NCBI GenBank assembly: GCA_024362935.1
Contig: JANCRA010000010.1
Span: forward strand, 5,758,501-5,822,500
DNA: 64,000 bases
From: Setophaga petechia
Lineage: Eukaryota > Chordata > Aves > Passeriformes > Parulidae
Direction: 5' to 3'
Below the pieces are notes generated by a model that saw only the letters and a program-made list of their open reading frames with translations, did not search any database and had not been told where the DNA came from. Positions 44,014 through 56,801 of the stretch are shown here, in pieces. Every line of letters starts with the position of its first letter. The first letter of the stretch is position 1. The translations under genes and the position numbers were made by a program.

Positions 44014-47000
44014 CTACCAAACAAACAAACATAAAAAAGGCTTTTAGAAGCACAGCATGAGGAGAGGTTCTATCAGCAGTAACGCTTCATTTCAAGGATT
44101 AAAGAAAAAAATCTGAAGTGTAACAACTGGGGAAGGAACATCCTGGCCAGAGCACGGCAGCAGCTGCCTCCTCCTCCACATGTTGGCAAGGATGAGCTCT
44201 GCAGGGTGCACTGGACCCAAAGGGCTTAAGGAGCCACAAGAGGTCATAAAGGCCCATAAGGCCCCCTGGCCTGCAAGTGCTCCAACACTTGCTGTGCAAC
44301 TGCCAAGCACAAGTGGTTCATTTTCTCTGAGGGCAGACAGGGAGTTTACATCATGGGGACAGTGACAAAGCTGAGGGTGAAGTTATGCTGTACAGCAGAG
44401 CTGATCTAACCACTGCCCTCTTCCCACTCCTTCCTCTCCCAGCTTGGCCATCTTGCTCCTTTTCTCAACCCCATCACACCTTGCCCACCCTACACACATC
44501 AAGTTCAGCAGAACATGTATTTTTTCCACTTATTTTCAGCTTGTCCCACTGTCCCCAGAGCCAGGATGACCCAGAGGGGCTGGAAGCTGGCTAACTATGG
44601 TTCTGAGTCCCTGGCCTGGCTGGAGCGCACCAGCTCTCAACAGGCAGCAGGACATCCTGAGAGCTACCTGGTGTTGTGCTGCTCTGCCAGAGGAACAGTA
44701 GCTGAGGATAAAGGAAGGGAGCAGACTCAGTGTAATGGCCAGTGTGGGCACATGGGCTGAGGAATTGCTGGACATGACACAGGACAGCATGGCAGCCTGG
44801 CTTCACCCCCAGGCTAGCTAAGAATGAAGGACTTCACTTTCAATAGTAACTTGCTGCTGCAAGGGAAGGCTCTGTCTCAGAACACAGGCACCTCAGGACT
44901 CCAGCACACTCTTTACTACCTCTTTCAGCCCGTGGGACTCTGTCTCCTGCCCTGGGTTGCAGCTGAGGGTGGGTGCAAACCCCCAGGCCCCCCCAGCTCC
45001 CAGCTGACATCCTCTGCTCCACACAGCGGAGCCGCTAGGCAGAAGGGGTGAGGCTCGGTGGGCTGTGACATTTCCCGGGGCTGTGGGTACTCCAGAGTGA
45101 GTAACCTGAGCTCCATCACCTCCCAGGCCCGGAGGCGTTTGGCAAGTGCACTGGCTGGGCTTTCCAGAACTCCACGAGGCATCTCTCCCTGCCACTCAGA
45201 GCAAACAGGATGCTTTGGGGCTCATGGAGACACATTTAGCAGCCTGGTCCAGGGTCTGGGCTCACTGCAGTCCAACATGAAGCCAGGCTCTAACTCTCTT
45301 CCTAAAAGGGTGCTTTGGTTCTCTGCAGTTCTGTAAAGCTTATACATATTTCATGATTTACCCAAATGCAAAGCTCGGAGAGGAGCTTTGCAAGGAAACC
45401 TGTCTGGCAGGAGCATTCCTGCATCCAGCAGCAGGTGCAGAGCCAGGACAGGACTGCCACACTGCAGGTCCTGCTGGGGAAAGCCCCTGGATGGACAAGG
45501 AAGGATGCCTGATGCTGCAGGGCTGGGCACGCTGTGAGTGCTGGGTGCAGGCAGGATCCAGGCAGCACCTGGGGCTCGCCCCCACGCTGTGGGTTCCAGC
45601 ACACTGAAGGGTCTGGGTGCACTGCTCTGCCAGCATAACACAGGACCCACAAGTCTTTTGGCAAAAGCAGCACAAAAAAGCTTTTGTGCAAGAGCTGCAG
45701 AGGGTTTCAACCAGCCTGGACAAGCTGGAGAGCGCATCATGAGCCACACGCTGGGCACAGCTTATAGAGCAGAGTTTAAAGCTCTCAGCACAGCTTTAGT
45801 TAACTCCTCACCAGCAAATCCCAGAGCACAGAATTCAGATTCCTGCTTACAACAGCTGGAGGAAGCTGTCCCAAGGGCCCTGTATCTCCATATAGGCCAC
45901 CATGCACCAACATGTGAGCATCTTTCCCCTGGCCTTGCTGTGTGCCCACGTGTCTGGCAGAGGACAGGGCATTTGGGCAGGGCTGTGGCTGCATTCACTC
46001 CTCCTCCACTCCAAGAACAGGAGCTGCTTTTAGCCCAGACATCCCAAAGGAAAGGCAGCCCTTCACCTGAGCTGGGCACAGGGAGCCAAGCCTCTCTCCT
46101 GCAGAACAAAGGAACGAATTGTCCTTCCTTGGCATTTCTTCTTCCAAAAGAGAACAAAGGCAGGGTCTGCTCCTGCCCAGCCAGAAGCACTGACCTGCCC
46201 CCATCTTCCATAAAAAGTGTCATTTCATCACACCCTCTAAAAACTGAGATGCCAGGACAACGCTTAGTGCAATAAAGCATTTACAGTAGCAGGAGCTGGA
46301 TGGTTCTATTCTTTATCCTCTTGTGCCAAAATTAGCCACTAACCTGCCCACTGTGGAGGAAGGCTGGGTTGGGGACACATAAGGAACAGAAACATAGGGA
46401 GTCAGGACAAAGCCACAGCATTATTGAGGCCTACACAATCAAGAAGAATAAAAACTTTAATAGTGAGTGGTTAAATTCACTCTGAGTGTGTAATTTTAGG
46501 CTACATTTGGAACAAATCTTCCCCTTCTGCGCACTCTGCAAAAGCCCTTAATTACAGGATCACACACTCCACAGAGCTTTCCTGAGAGCTGGAGTTTGCT
46601 GCTGCTGCCTCCTCCCTGGGCACTGCCCTGACTTGAGCAGAAGACCTACAAGCAGCAATATTTTACCCAGTCTCATGCCACAAGGTGATTCTTCCTTCAG
46701 TCATCTCTGCTCCTACTTCTGACAGCCAAACTCACTTCAGAGAGGTGCCTGACCCCACATGCGGAAATGATGGCGAGGGAGGCACAGGCCAGTCTGAGTA
46801 TTTCCTGCTTGGAAAACCATTTTTAACCTACAGTTCACATGTAGGGCCCATGCTAGAAAAGGAAACTGCAGCCAGACAGATTCACACCAAAAACTAGGCT
46901 CTCCTGAAAAACAAACACAGGCCAAGCAATCACTGACTGGGATGACTTGTTCTAGCAGGGATGCGACATTTGCAAGACATTTATAAACCCACTTAAATTA

Positions 47001-49039
47001 GATTTAAAAAGAGCTGAGCTAGTTCAGCTGTATTCAGCCTGTGAGGAGATGTGGACTGTTTCTAAAGGCTCTGTAAGAGATGATTAAGAAAATCAAATTT
47101 ATGTGGATTACTCCTATGAAGCCTGTGCCTCCTCTGGGAAATCTTTGAGAAGGCAACAGGTCACAAGCATTCGATGTCTCTGCACTGCTTTAAACACAGC
47201 TACTGACCTGATAGCAGAAATCATCCATGTTCATGTGACAAAGGAAGAGCCCAGAAAGATTAGAATGGATAAATAAAGTTGTAAGCATGATGGATAAAAA
47301 TACTTGTTCCTAAATAAAGGCCTTGGTGTGGGTCTGTCCTGTCCACGTCACTGCTGTGTCTGCAGTGGTGCAAACTGTGAGGAGGGAGACCTGGACTCTG
47401 TTCCAGCAATGTTTCCTTCAAATATTGCTTCAAAGGGTATTTGTTAAGACTACCCATAGTTAATGATTTGGGATCTCTAGTTTTCATGTTAAAAGTTTTC
47501 CACTTTTCTATGTATGCAATAAGTATCAGCCTTAAACCCTGCCATTTCCCTCAAGGGGTCTGGTTTCAAAATAACTCTTCCATTGCCCAAGTTTAAAAAA
47601 AAAAGGTTGTCTTTGTTTTCCCATTATTTGAGATAATTGTAAATGAACGTTTATTGGCTAAAGATTACACAAGCCTGGAAGTGTATCGAAGACCATTAAA
47701 AAATAAGCTGTGATTGTGATTTAAAATACATACAGTGAGTGGTCTGGCTGGTTTTGAAGACCTTGTTCACAAAATCCTTTCAGATAGACATGGCCTGTTA
47801 TTTTTAGGCCAGCCAAGAGCAGTCAGCTCATGAAAGAAGATAGCTCAGTTTGACTTGTTTTTTTAAACTTGGATCTTAAAGCCCTGTAGCCAACAAGACA
47901 AAGATAAGCAAAGGAACAGTGAGCAAAAACTGCTGCCTCGAGGGAATTCAGTCAAAAACTGCATTCTTACTTACAAGAGTGCCCTTTAATCCTTCAGGTA
48001 TTTAGTTCTCCTCCTGATGAATCCTCTGAAAAGGAGGCAGTGAGCCCTTTGCCAGGAGACAGGAACCATAGGATCCTGCCACAGGTCTCCACTATGGCAC
48101 ACCTCTTTGAAATCTTCCCAGTCCTGGAAGTACCCAGTGGGATCTCCCCTGTCTGTGCTGACAGACCTTCACACAGGCAGCAGCAGCAGCTGGGAGTCAG
48201 CTCCTTTCAAATCACTCCTAAAACCCCCCTGATGACTGCTTTTGGGCAGAGTCAGCATGGACAGCCCTGCAGCTCTGCCAGATCTCCCACTGCCCCCTTC
48301 CCCTCCCTGTGTCCAGCAGCTGCTGACAGACAGACCCTGTGCCAGGGTTTTATCTGGGGTGTAATTACTGATGGCAATTTACTGCAGCCAGGCTCCTTCA
48401 GCATCACCCCAACACACATGGCCAGCAATGAGGAATATCCCAGCTGGGCCCTCCAGAAGGTGAGCTGAGCTGTGCCCAGCTGACTGACCCAGCCAGTGTC
48501 ACACCAAGTCTGCAGCTCAGGCTCCTGCAAGCAATTAACCAGCAGGCAGGGGAGGAAAATGGAAATTCAAATGCAATTCAAATGCAAATATAACTGCAGA
48601 GAAAGAGTCAAGCCTAAGCTGTTTGCCTAAGCCCGAGCTTCATTTTAAACCCCCTGCTAATGCTGCAGCATGGGCAGTGTTGGTAGCAGAAGCAACAGGC
48701 AGCCTTAGCCCCAAATCAGATCCATGGGCAGGCAGATTCTTGTTGTCTTGTCCCACACAAGTTGGGGAGGGACACTGGCTTCAGATCCACTCCAGTGCTG
48801 CTGAACTGTGGGCACTGCAATGAGCACAGGAGTCAGGAGCAGTGATGGGCACGGGGCCTGCAGGCTCCAGCTCACAGAGTCCTTGTTTTGGGAGGCAGGC
48901 TCTGCCTGTGGATCCATGAGGTGCCCTCCTCAGCTGGCACAAAGGCTGCACTGTGCCTGCACACCAAGCTGCCCAGGAGCCACAGCCCCAGGAAGGTCCC
49001 AGAGGCTGGAATGGAATGTGATGGTGCAAGGCAGGGGCT

Positions 49040-49212
49040 GGACAGCCCTCAGCCCACAGCTGCCAGAGCCTGCCAGAGTTCAAGTGTTTGGACAAAGCTT
49101 TCAGACACATGGCAATTCTTCCTGTTTTTCTGTGGTGGGCCAGGGCTTGGACTTGATGGTCCTTGTGGGTCCCTTCCAACTGTGAATATCCTGTGAGTCT
49201 GTGAATCTGTGG
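49040..49212 (+). mobile_element. CR1 LINE fragment, 3' end
   Basis: Matches the well-known avian CR1 3' end in sense orientation: CTGCCAGAGTTCAAG-TGTTTGGACAA, then GGACTTGATGGTCCTTGTGGG and TCCCTTCCAACT, ending in degenerate ATTCTGTGA-type octamers (TCTGTGAATCTGTG). It is 5'-truncated, as is usual, and antisense to DAG1. Confidence 0.85.
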
Positions 49213-51756
49213 AGCTTTGGCCCCAAGGAACAGCCCTGCCAGGCCTGTGTGCATCCAGGACAGGCCGTGTGAAGGAGCCTCCAACCTTACCTGCCACCTC
49301 TTTTTCTCAAACACAACAGGAATGCAAACTAGGACACCAGACAGGCCATGCCTAGAAACATAAGGTCCAGAAAACAGTGGTGCAAGGAGGATGGGCACCT
49401 CTCAGAGCCTTCTGCTCACTGGGCACTGCTACTGCAGTGCTGTGCTATGGGAAAGCTCAGGCTGGAGACAGGAAAGTTGTGCTTGGCACAGCGAGCAGGA
49501 AGGACTTGCAACACAGATGCTTCCCTGTGGAGGGGACTGCCCTACCTGCCAAGGTTTTTGGGTATCCTCAGCAGACACTACTCCTTTGGGCTGCTGTGTA
49601 CCTTGCACAAAAGACCCAGAACTCACGGACAAAACAAGCTGCTCCAGCACATCTCATGCAGACGTCTCTGCCCCTGGAAGTCTAAAAACAGCCCAGAGAC
49701 TCAACTGGCTTTCAGAAGTACGTCAGCCTTGGTGACCCGAGCCTTCATTACCAGCAGGAGCTCACCACCTCTGTTCAGAGACCAAAAGCTACACAAGAAC
49801 AGCCAGTAATTGGTGCTTCCTTTGTGCACAGGTAGGTCAGGATGGTTGAGCTAACCCCACATTCTGGCTGGTCCCAGCCAAAGCCCTGCAAAGCCCTTCC
49901 TGTATGTCTCCATGCACTGAAGCTGCTCCTTTAGAAAAACAAATCAAACCCAGCCCAGAAAGCTGAGCTAAGGGGGAATAAGGCTTGCAGAGACCACATC
50001 ACTGGTCCTGGCCCTCATCTTCAAGTTCAAACTTCAGCCTCTGAAGGACCAGGCAGCAAAGCTACTCGAAGTAGCTGCTCTGCTTTTATGTGATCATGAC
50101 AGACAACCTGAATGAGGAGTTTACATGTCTCCTGCTAATCTGCATTTTCCAGCCATTCACGCACAGAAAGCAGCCCCCCTCCTCTGTGGATGTGGGCTCA
50201 GCCTGCCTTCCACTCGAGCTGGGCTTCGTCTGAGCAGCTCCTTTACCATCAGTAAATGCTCTGCAAAGGTGCAGGCTGAGCAGCTACGCCCAGCTCATGC
50301 CACCCTCGCATACTCCTGCCATGACGGCTTCTTTTCCAGCTGCGCCTCTGTGCTGGCTATAAGGACACCATTCAGCGTCCCACTCTGCCTGGGCAAGGGA
50401 ACACAACAGCTGTTTCACTGGGAGGTCACTACAAAACATTGAGTGTCCCAAGAAATCCTCCTTTCATCGGCCCATGCAAGCAGCTTGGAAGGATTTGTTT
50501 GGCCTTATTGTTGGAGCGGGAAGGCGCAGCCCGCCCGCGCCAGGGCTGGGGTCAGCACGGGCTGCCCACACCCCGCTCTGTCCCTTGCCCAGGGGGCGAG
50601 CACGGGGCAGGAAAAGCCTCAAACAGCTTTAAAAAAAAAGTTTGGTCGAGCTCTTCTTTCAGCGCCACTTTTTATAAGCGAAAGGCCAAAGGGAAGCAAA
50701 AATACCACAGAGCTGGGATGCCAAGTGCTGGGGGTTTAGTGCTGCCACCGCACAGCTAACCAGCCCTGGCAATTTATTCCTCCCATCAGCAGATTGCTGG
50801 AAAGCTGGCTTTGAAGAGCATGGCAAGGAAAGGCAGACCAGATCTTGCAGCCTCAGGTCTGCTCCTTTGCAGGATTCTAATTATTGTCACATTCCTCTGT
50901 CTCCTTGGATGCTCAAAGCAACAACCTGTAAGAGCAGGACAAAACAAGGAACTTCCCAGCCTGTCTGAAAAGCCAGTTTATAATTAGACCGAGTCACATT
51001 TTCCACTCCTCCAAATTCAGAGTTTGTTACTAAGCGTGCACTGAAAATGCCAAATTCTCTGACTCGGTCACTCCCTGCAGGAAAAAGATAAGCCCCCTCG
51101 GCCTCCCCTCAGGAATCTTATCAGCTCATCTTATCACTCAGATTGCAGCGTGGCAACCAAGCAAAACCCTGCCCAAGTCTTCCTTTGCCTGGACCTGTTC
51201 CAGGCACTGCCATTTATCCCCGTGTATTCGCCTGTAAATAGCGGCTGCTGCTGCACCTCCCAGTTAGTCCAAGAAAACCAGGGACCCCAGGGAGGAGGTG
51301 AAGCTCAAATGCCTTGACAGAGGGAGCCTTTTAAGATACCCAGCTTGATGACACAGCCCCTCGGGAGTGCTCTTTGCTTCTCTTCTTCCTTTGAGAAATG
51401 CCACTTTAATAAATTTCACATTCAGTTAAAATGCTTTGAAATAAAGATCATTGCAAGAAGAAGAAGAAAAAAAAAGTCAGTATTTTGTGGTTTTCTTCCC
51501 TGAAAGCAAGTGTGTCCTGGCACTGCAGGCTGGCTGTCAGCACTCAGCCCTTGGCTTTGGGGTTGGAGCAGGATTGAGGTGAGCAGCACAGCCCTGACAG
51601 TAGATACCCATGTCAGGACTCCTGCAACCCAATCTCTGTGGATCCTGTTTATAAATCAAGGTCCCTGACATCTGATGAGAGCAAAGCTGTTCAATAAAAG
51701 CTGCTTCAGCAGATGGCAAATAGAACAACCATTGGAAACTCAGCCTCCTGCCTGGA

Positions 51757-51850
51757 AAGTTTAGTGGTGGACTTGGCAGTGCTGGGTTAATGGTTGGGCT
51801 GGATAATCTAAAAGGTATTTTCCAACCTAAACAACTCTGTGATTCTATGA
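51757..51850 (+). mobile_element. CR1 LINE fragment, 3' end
   Basis: Recognisable CR1 tail: TTAGTGGTGGACTTGGCAGTG, GGTTAATGGTTGGGCTGGAT, TTTTCCAACCTAAACAA, then CTGTGATTCTATGA octamers. It is a short, 5'-truncated copy in sense on the plus strand, inside the DAG1 intron. Confidence 0.85.
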
Positions 51851-52499
51851 AAGCAAGACTCCCTTTTTCCCAGATGGATATCCAGTCTCTGATAACCTCC
51901 AAACCCGCTCCATAGCTGCACTGTGCAATTAATCTGAGTGAATTCTGTTCTAATCACTTTCCCACCAGCTGTGTTTGCTTACAGAGACAGCTTCTCAGGG
52001 CCTCTGCTGAGTGTTTTACCTGTCCTCCCAACAAAGCCCTGTGGAAACTGTGCACTTCAAACCAAAAAAGAATGAGGGGCTAAGACATAGCTGGGAATGC
52101 TCACCTGTGCTCACCTGAGCTCCTCAGCACTGGCTACAAACCCATGCAGATCCATCCCACACTGAGCACTACCAGGACTGAAGGCAGGTCAGCAGCTTTA
52201 CATGACCTTCAAGGGAGACACAGCAAATCTCCTGCTCTGGCAGGGGTGTGCCTTGGGAAGCAGTACACACCAGGAGTTTCTCTCCTTCCAGCATGCTTTA
52301 TAGAGCCATCTTTAAATAAAAGTTATTTAAGTGTCTCTATGTACTGTGGGTATATGCATTTAGGCTATCAGGTTGTGCAAGGGCTCAATTCCCCTTGTGG
52401 GGACAACATACCCTGGCTGGTGGGATGAGTGCAGAGCCATGTTTGTAGTGGCAACAGCCACCACACCAAATCATGCATCTCACCTTTTGTCCTCTTCTG

Positions 52500-53110
52500 G
52501 GACTTCAACAACTGGAAGCAGCAAAAACTACAGACCTGGATATTTCAGCTGATAGGAAGATGTCCAAAGCAAAGCAAAGGAGACATGGAAAAGCAAACGA
52601 TTGTAGGATATATCAAACAAAGTTATTTATAGAAGAGGAAAGGAAGTTTGATGCTTTTATAAAAGGTTCTGGTAAAATTTCATCAGGAATGTTTTGTAAC
52701 ACTGTGGCCATGCAAACATAAGAAAAATAAACTCAAGCTGGAGGAGGTGCAGAAGACAGCTGCAAAGCTTAGGGGAAGGAAAGAAAGCTTATTTTATGAG
52801 AAAGACTAAAGAGGTTGGCTTGTTTAACCTAATAAAATCAAGATGGGGAATATGCCTGTCACCTATAAATACATAAGGGAAGTAAATATTATGAAGGTAG
52901 AATTGATTTAGGCTAAAGGGCAGCACATATAAATATTTCTAGCCATCTCTAAATTTAGGCTAGAAGCTGCATTTTTAATCAGAGCAGCCAAATTCTGGAG
53001 CAGCTTCAAATGGAAGTGGCAGGAACAGGAAATCCAACTGGTCTTTGACCGGAGCCTGATCTGTTCTCTGACAGGACACAGCTGAGAGGTAACAGGTCAG
53101 ACTCCACACA
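52500..53110 (+). mobile_element. Ancient CR1/L3-like LINE fragment
   Basis: Strongly decayed but still readable against the ancient amniote CR1/L3-type 3' region. Landmarks in order: GGTTCTGGTAAAATTTCATC, AACTCAAGCTGGAGGAGGTG, GAGGTTGGCTTGTTTAACCT, CACCTATAAATACATAAGGG, AATTTAGGCTAGAAGCTGC, and CAAATTCTGGAGCAGCTTC followed by AATGGAAGTGGC. The ends are approximate. Recognition is from memory of the family, so the subfamily is uncertain. Confidence 0.65.
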
Positions 53111-55983
53111 GCCCTCATGGAAATGGGGTTAAGGAGATGATGACTGGTGAAGGTACCAGCAGTAATGCCCATGTTTATTCTGTCCTAGCCAGCATCTGCC
53201 AGGAGCCAGAGGGAGCCACTGGCAACCTACCCACACATTGTCTGTATGGCAAGGGGGCTGTATGATATGGGGAAATTGGGTGTTTTAACCCAAACCTTGT
53301 AAAAATACCAATGTTTTGGTGTCAGATGTGACAGAAAGGGGCTGCAAGATGTCTTACAGGAAGCCACAGCAAGGAATTTGAATTCCCAGCCACGTCCAGA
53401 CAGCAGGAGAGCAGTCTTACAGCCAGAAGCCCTGCTGTAGTGAGGAAGCTAGAGGACAACATCTGGACTGACCTGCTGCCAAATCCAACAGCTGGAATAC
53501 CTGCAAGCTCCAGCTGCGTTTCAGAGGACATGATACTGCCTGACCAAGGCACTTGCTTGGGAACACAAGGCACAGGGGAAGGGTGTTACCACAGCCCCAG
53601 TGCCTTGCAGGCAGCTGGCCCTGAGCAACGTGAAAACAGACTCTGAAATTATGACACGTGGTAGTTTTTTACTTCTTTTCTCTGCAGCTTGAGCACATTC
53701 AAATAATCTTGCTTTTGTCCTTAGCCATAGAACTCTCACCTGTTGTTCTGCAGCTCTGGGGGTGGCAGGGAAAGGCTGGGGGCTGCTCCAGGAGCACATA
53801 CCTGACTGTGCAGGAGTGCGTGCCTGCGGGGCACTCCTCCGCCACGCTGCACATGCCTGGCGTTGTTTCCATCCCACAACCCGGCTTGCAGATAAAAGTA
53901 TTTTGTCTACAGCTGGCTGGAATCTGCTAACAAGCAGGGAGAGGATCTGAGAAGGAGCTTCAAGGCGATCCCCACCACAATCCTAGGAATAATCAGTGGG
54001 AATCATCTAGAAATTAAGCAATCACACTTTCTCCAGGCTCCAGTGGGAGTCTGGGGACAGGAACTGTCAGCAATTTTTAAAAAAATAAAATATTGTGGAC
54101 AATTTATTTGAAATTTAAGAGGAAAAAATACAGGTAGCCATATCTCACTGTAAACCCTGCTCCATCTCAGAAGGCACAGAAGTCCTTATTCTTTCTTAGC
54201 AGGGTTTAAGTACACCAGAGACTAAGATCCACAAGTATTATGCTTTTACTGCTCCAGCTGAGAAATGCCAGGCAGCCTGAGAAAAAGACCAGAGCAATCT
54301 GCCCAGAAACTTACCAGTAAAACAAAAATGCATCGTAGCGCCCAAAATTGCCTACGCATTTCTCACTAGCCAGGAATCAAATCCCCATAGCAAAGGTCAG
54401 CTGTGCTCAGCAGCCAACATGCATTCTCTGCAAGGAGAGCCCTTCCGGAGACAGCAGCTCAGTGAGAGTCTGCTGCACTTTTAAAATCAATTTCAAGGTG
54501 AACAGATGCAACATGCACTCGGGTAAACCCGGGGATAAGCATGAAAGTCACTCCCAGAGTTTGCTGAACTCCACACAACCAGCAGCTGCTGGGTCCTGCT
54601 GCAGCCCAGACCCTTCCAGGCTCTCCAGGAGTGTTGATGATGGTCTACACACCTCACACCTACATGGCAGAGGCAGAATTTGAAGCCATCAGGTGGGGTG
54701 GAAATAATCCATCAGTATTTTCCTGCAGCTACTTGAGCTATCACAGATGAATTTTGTGCCAGGAAAAGATGACAGAGGAAGCTGTGGTGTTATATAAATA
54801 CTGACACTTACTCTTGCCATCAAAGCAGCTATTAGACAACACCAGAACAAGCCACTTGGATGCAAAATCCCAACCCAAAGTTATAATTTCTGTAACATGA
54901 GATCTGGGGCTCACCACAGGCTCTGGCAGCCTGGTGCTGTTCAGGTGCCCTGTGCTCTGAGCTGTGGGTGAGGCTGGGCAGGGACCTTGGCCATGGGGCA
55001 GCACAGAGGCACCAAGCCCAGCCTGGCCCCTTCCCTGACTCCTCTGGCAGGGGCTCACCCACTGCCCTCCTCCCCCTGTCTGACCCTATGTCCAAAACAG
55101 CTGCATTCTTCACATTTTCTGCCCACCCTGGCACACTGTGGTCTGGCATCCTTGCTGGAGCCAGCAGGATCACATATCAGGATTGGGATAACTGTGGGAC
55201 TGTACACAGAGCTAAACCAAACCTGCCTTCCAGGAGAAACTCAGATGTCAGACCTGCTCCTGACTTGCTCTTCTTCTCCCTCTGATCTTCTAAGACACAC
55301 CAGAAGCTTGTATTTTTATAATGCTTTATAATGCTCTTTGAAAAGAAATCCTGAGACTGGAAGGCAGTTCTGCTTTTTAAGGAGAGAATTTTCTGAATTC
55401 CACGTGATCCAAGCAAACCCTTCCAGGAAAGGACTAACAATGAGCACACCTGTGTTTGGCCATGTCCCTACCTCCCTCTGGGCTATTCTACACTCAGGAC
55501 CAATTCCAAAACTCAGTTTTCAGGTCCTTGCAGTGCCTTGTATGAGTTTAAGTCAGATAAGGGGAAAGGCTACCATCTTTCCCAAGGGGACTGAGGGGCA
55601 AGGTCAGGAGAGACAATGTCACAGGCAGCCCAAAGCCCTGCTGGCAGGACAGGGTCTGTTTGTCTGGCAGTGTTTTGTTACCACAGTGAAGCAAACTCCC
55701 TGAGCCCGAGCAGCAGTCCCAGGGAATCTGTGGCTCCCCAGATCCCACAGCAGGATCTCCTCATGAATGTGCCCATAGTTCCAGAGGCAGAGCATCTCAC
55801 AGTTTAAATACAGCCAACAATCTCAATTAGTCATCCCTGAGAAGTCTTCCCTGTTACAGAATAGAGAAATTTTGCAACGAGATGAGACTAATTTTTAATA
55901 AAAATCCTTCTCCTGTAGTCCTACAAAACTGTAAGGCTGCTTTCCAGCCAGGCTCATGACACAGCCTGTTAGTGGGTGACCTG

Positions 55984-56330
55984 TGTCATGGACATCTTTT
56001 ATGAAAAATCCTGAGAGGCCTCAGGAACAAAATGTAAACAATGATTATCTGATGCTGTGGAATTCAGCAGGTGGATCTTTGACTGGCCCATGTTGGTTGT
56101 TTCTAATTAATGGCCAGTCACAATGACCTGGCTTGGACAGAGAGTCCGAGCTTTGTTATTTTTCTTTCTATTCTATTCTTAGCTAGCCTTCTGATGAAAT
56201 CCTTTCTGCTATTCTTTCAGTATAGTTTTAATATAATATATATAATAATATAATAAATCAAGCCTTCTGAAACATGGAGTCAGATCCTCGTCTCTTCCCT
56301 CCTCCTCAGACGCCTGTGAACATGGTCACA
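55984..56330 (+). mobile_element. Solo LTR of an endogenous retrovirus with 6-bp target duplication
   Basis: 347 bp element beginning TGTCATGG and ending GGTCACA (TG..CA ends), flanked by identical hexamers GACCTG at 55978-55983 and 56331-56336. It contains a TATA-rich segment and AATAAA at 56252-56257, in the order expected of U3-R-U5 on the plus strand. No internal retroviral genes are present, so it is the product of LTR-LTR recombination. A 6-bp duplication suggests a class II (ERVK-like) element. It lies antisense to DAG1, 61 bp from the exon donor. Confidence 0.88.
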
Positions 56331-56391
56331 GACCTGCTCGATCCTGCATGAATATAACCAAAACCAATCCTTGGGGAATGGTGTTTCTCAC

Positions 56392-56801
56392 CTGGACAAC
56401 CTCTCCATTGGAAGCAATTAAATCCGTGGGGATGGAGACTCTGAAGTAGCGTCCCACCACGGCAGAGCTGTCAGGAATTCCCACCACGGCCGGCACCGCC
56501 TCCCGCAGCTCCGACAGCACCGAGTGCATGGAGGCCTCCAGCTGGTTCTCCCAGTCCCGAACCACCTCTGCCGGCTCGCTGGGCCAGTGGCAGTGAGCAG
56601 AGGCTGCCAGCAGCAGCACAGGGAGCCAAGTCCTCCCCAGGACAGGGGCTTGCAGTAGGCATCCAACAGTCATTCTTCCCAGCAGCCTCGGTACCGCTGC
56701 TCCAGCTGGAAAGGGGATCACGGGCGATCTGCAGGCACCACAGCACGGGCAGGGGATCCAGCAGTCCTTCACAGCAGCCTCATCCTAGGAGTCCTGGGAA
56801 C
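56392..56801 (-). CDS. DAG1: Dystroglycan 1, first coding exon (residues 1-94)
   Basis: The coding part is 56673-56392 (282 nt, phase 0, donor GTGAGA). It encodes the signal peptide ([14 protein letters not shown] then [14 protein letters not shown]) and the start of alpha-dystroglycan ([20 protein letters not shown], ending [10 protein letters not shown]), which aligns closely with human. The ATG at 56673 is chosen because the hydrophobic core follows it and the conserved mature start comes directly after. A possible 3' splice acceptor lies at 56801/56802, giving about 128 nt of 5' UTR in this exon, which includes a four-codon upstream frame (56783-56769). The first non-coding exon is not in view. 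Confidence 0.93.

Larger units (their letters stand above)
44014..56391 (-). other. DAG1: DAG1 large intron between the two coding exons
   Basis: 12.4 kb intron, lower in GC than the cluster to its left. It holds three CR1 LINE remnants (about 49040, 51757 and 52500-53110) and one solo LTR (55984-56330), listed separately. The rest, including 44.1-49.0 kb and 53.1-55.9 kb, shows no conserved coding exon, tRNA or recognised repeat; short open frames there look random. Confidence 0.8.

Noticed and set aside
48040..50760. Several 100-200-codon frames in the DAG1 intron
   Set aside because: No conserved motif or usable splice context; some overlap the CR1 copy at 49040-49212.
55984..56330. LTR as a full retroviral provirus
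   Set aside because: The target duplication closes directly around one LTR; there is no internal sequence or second LTR.
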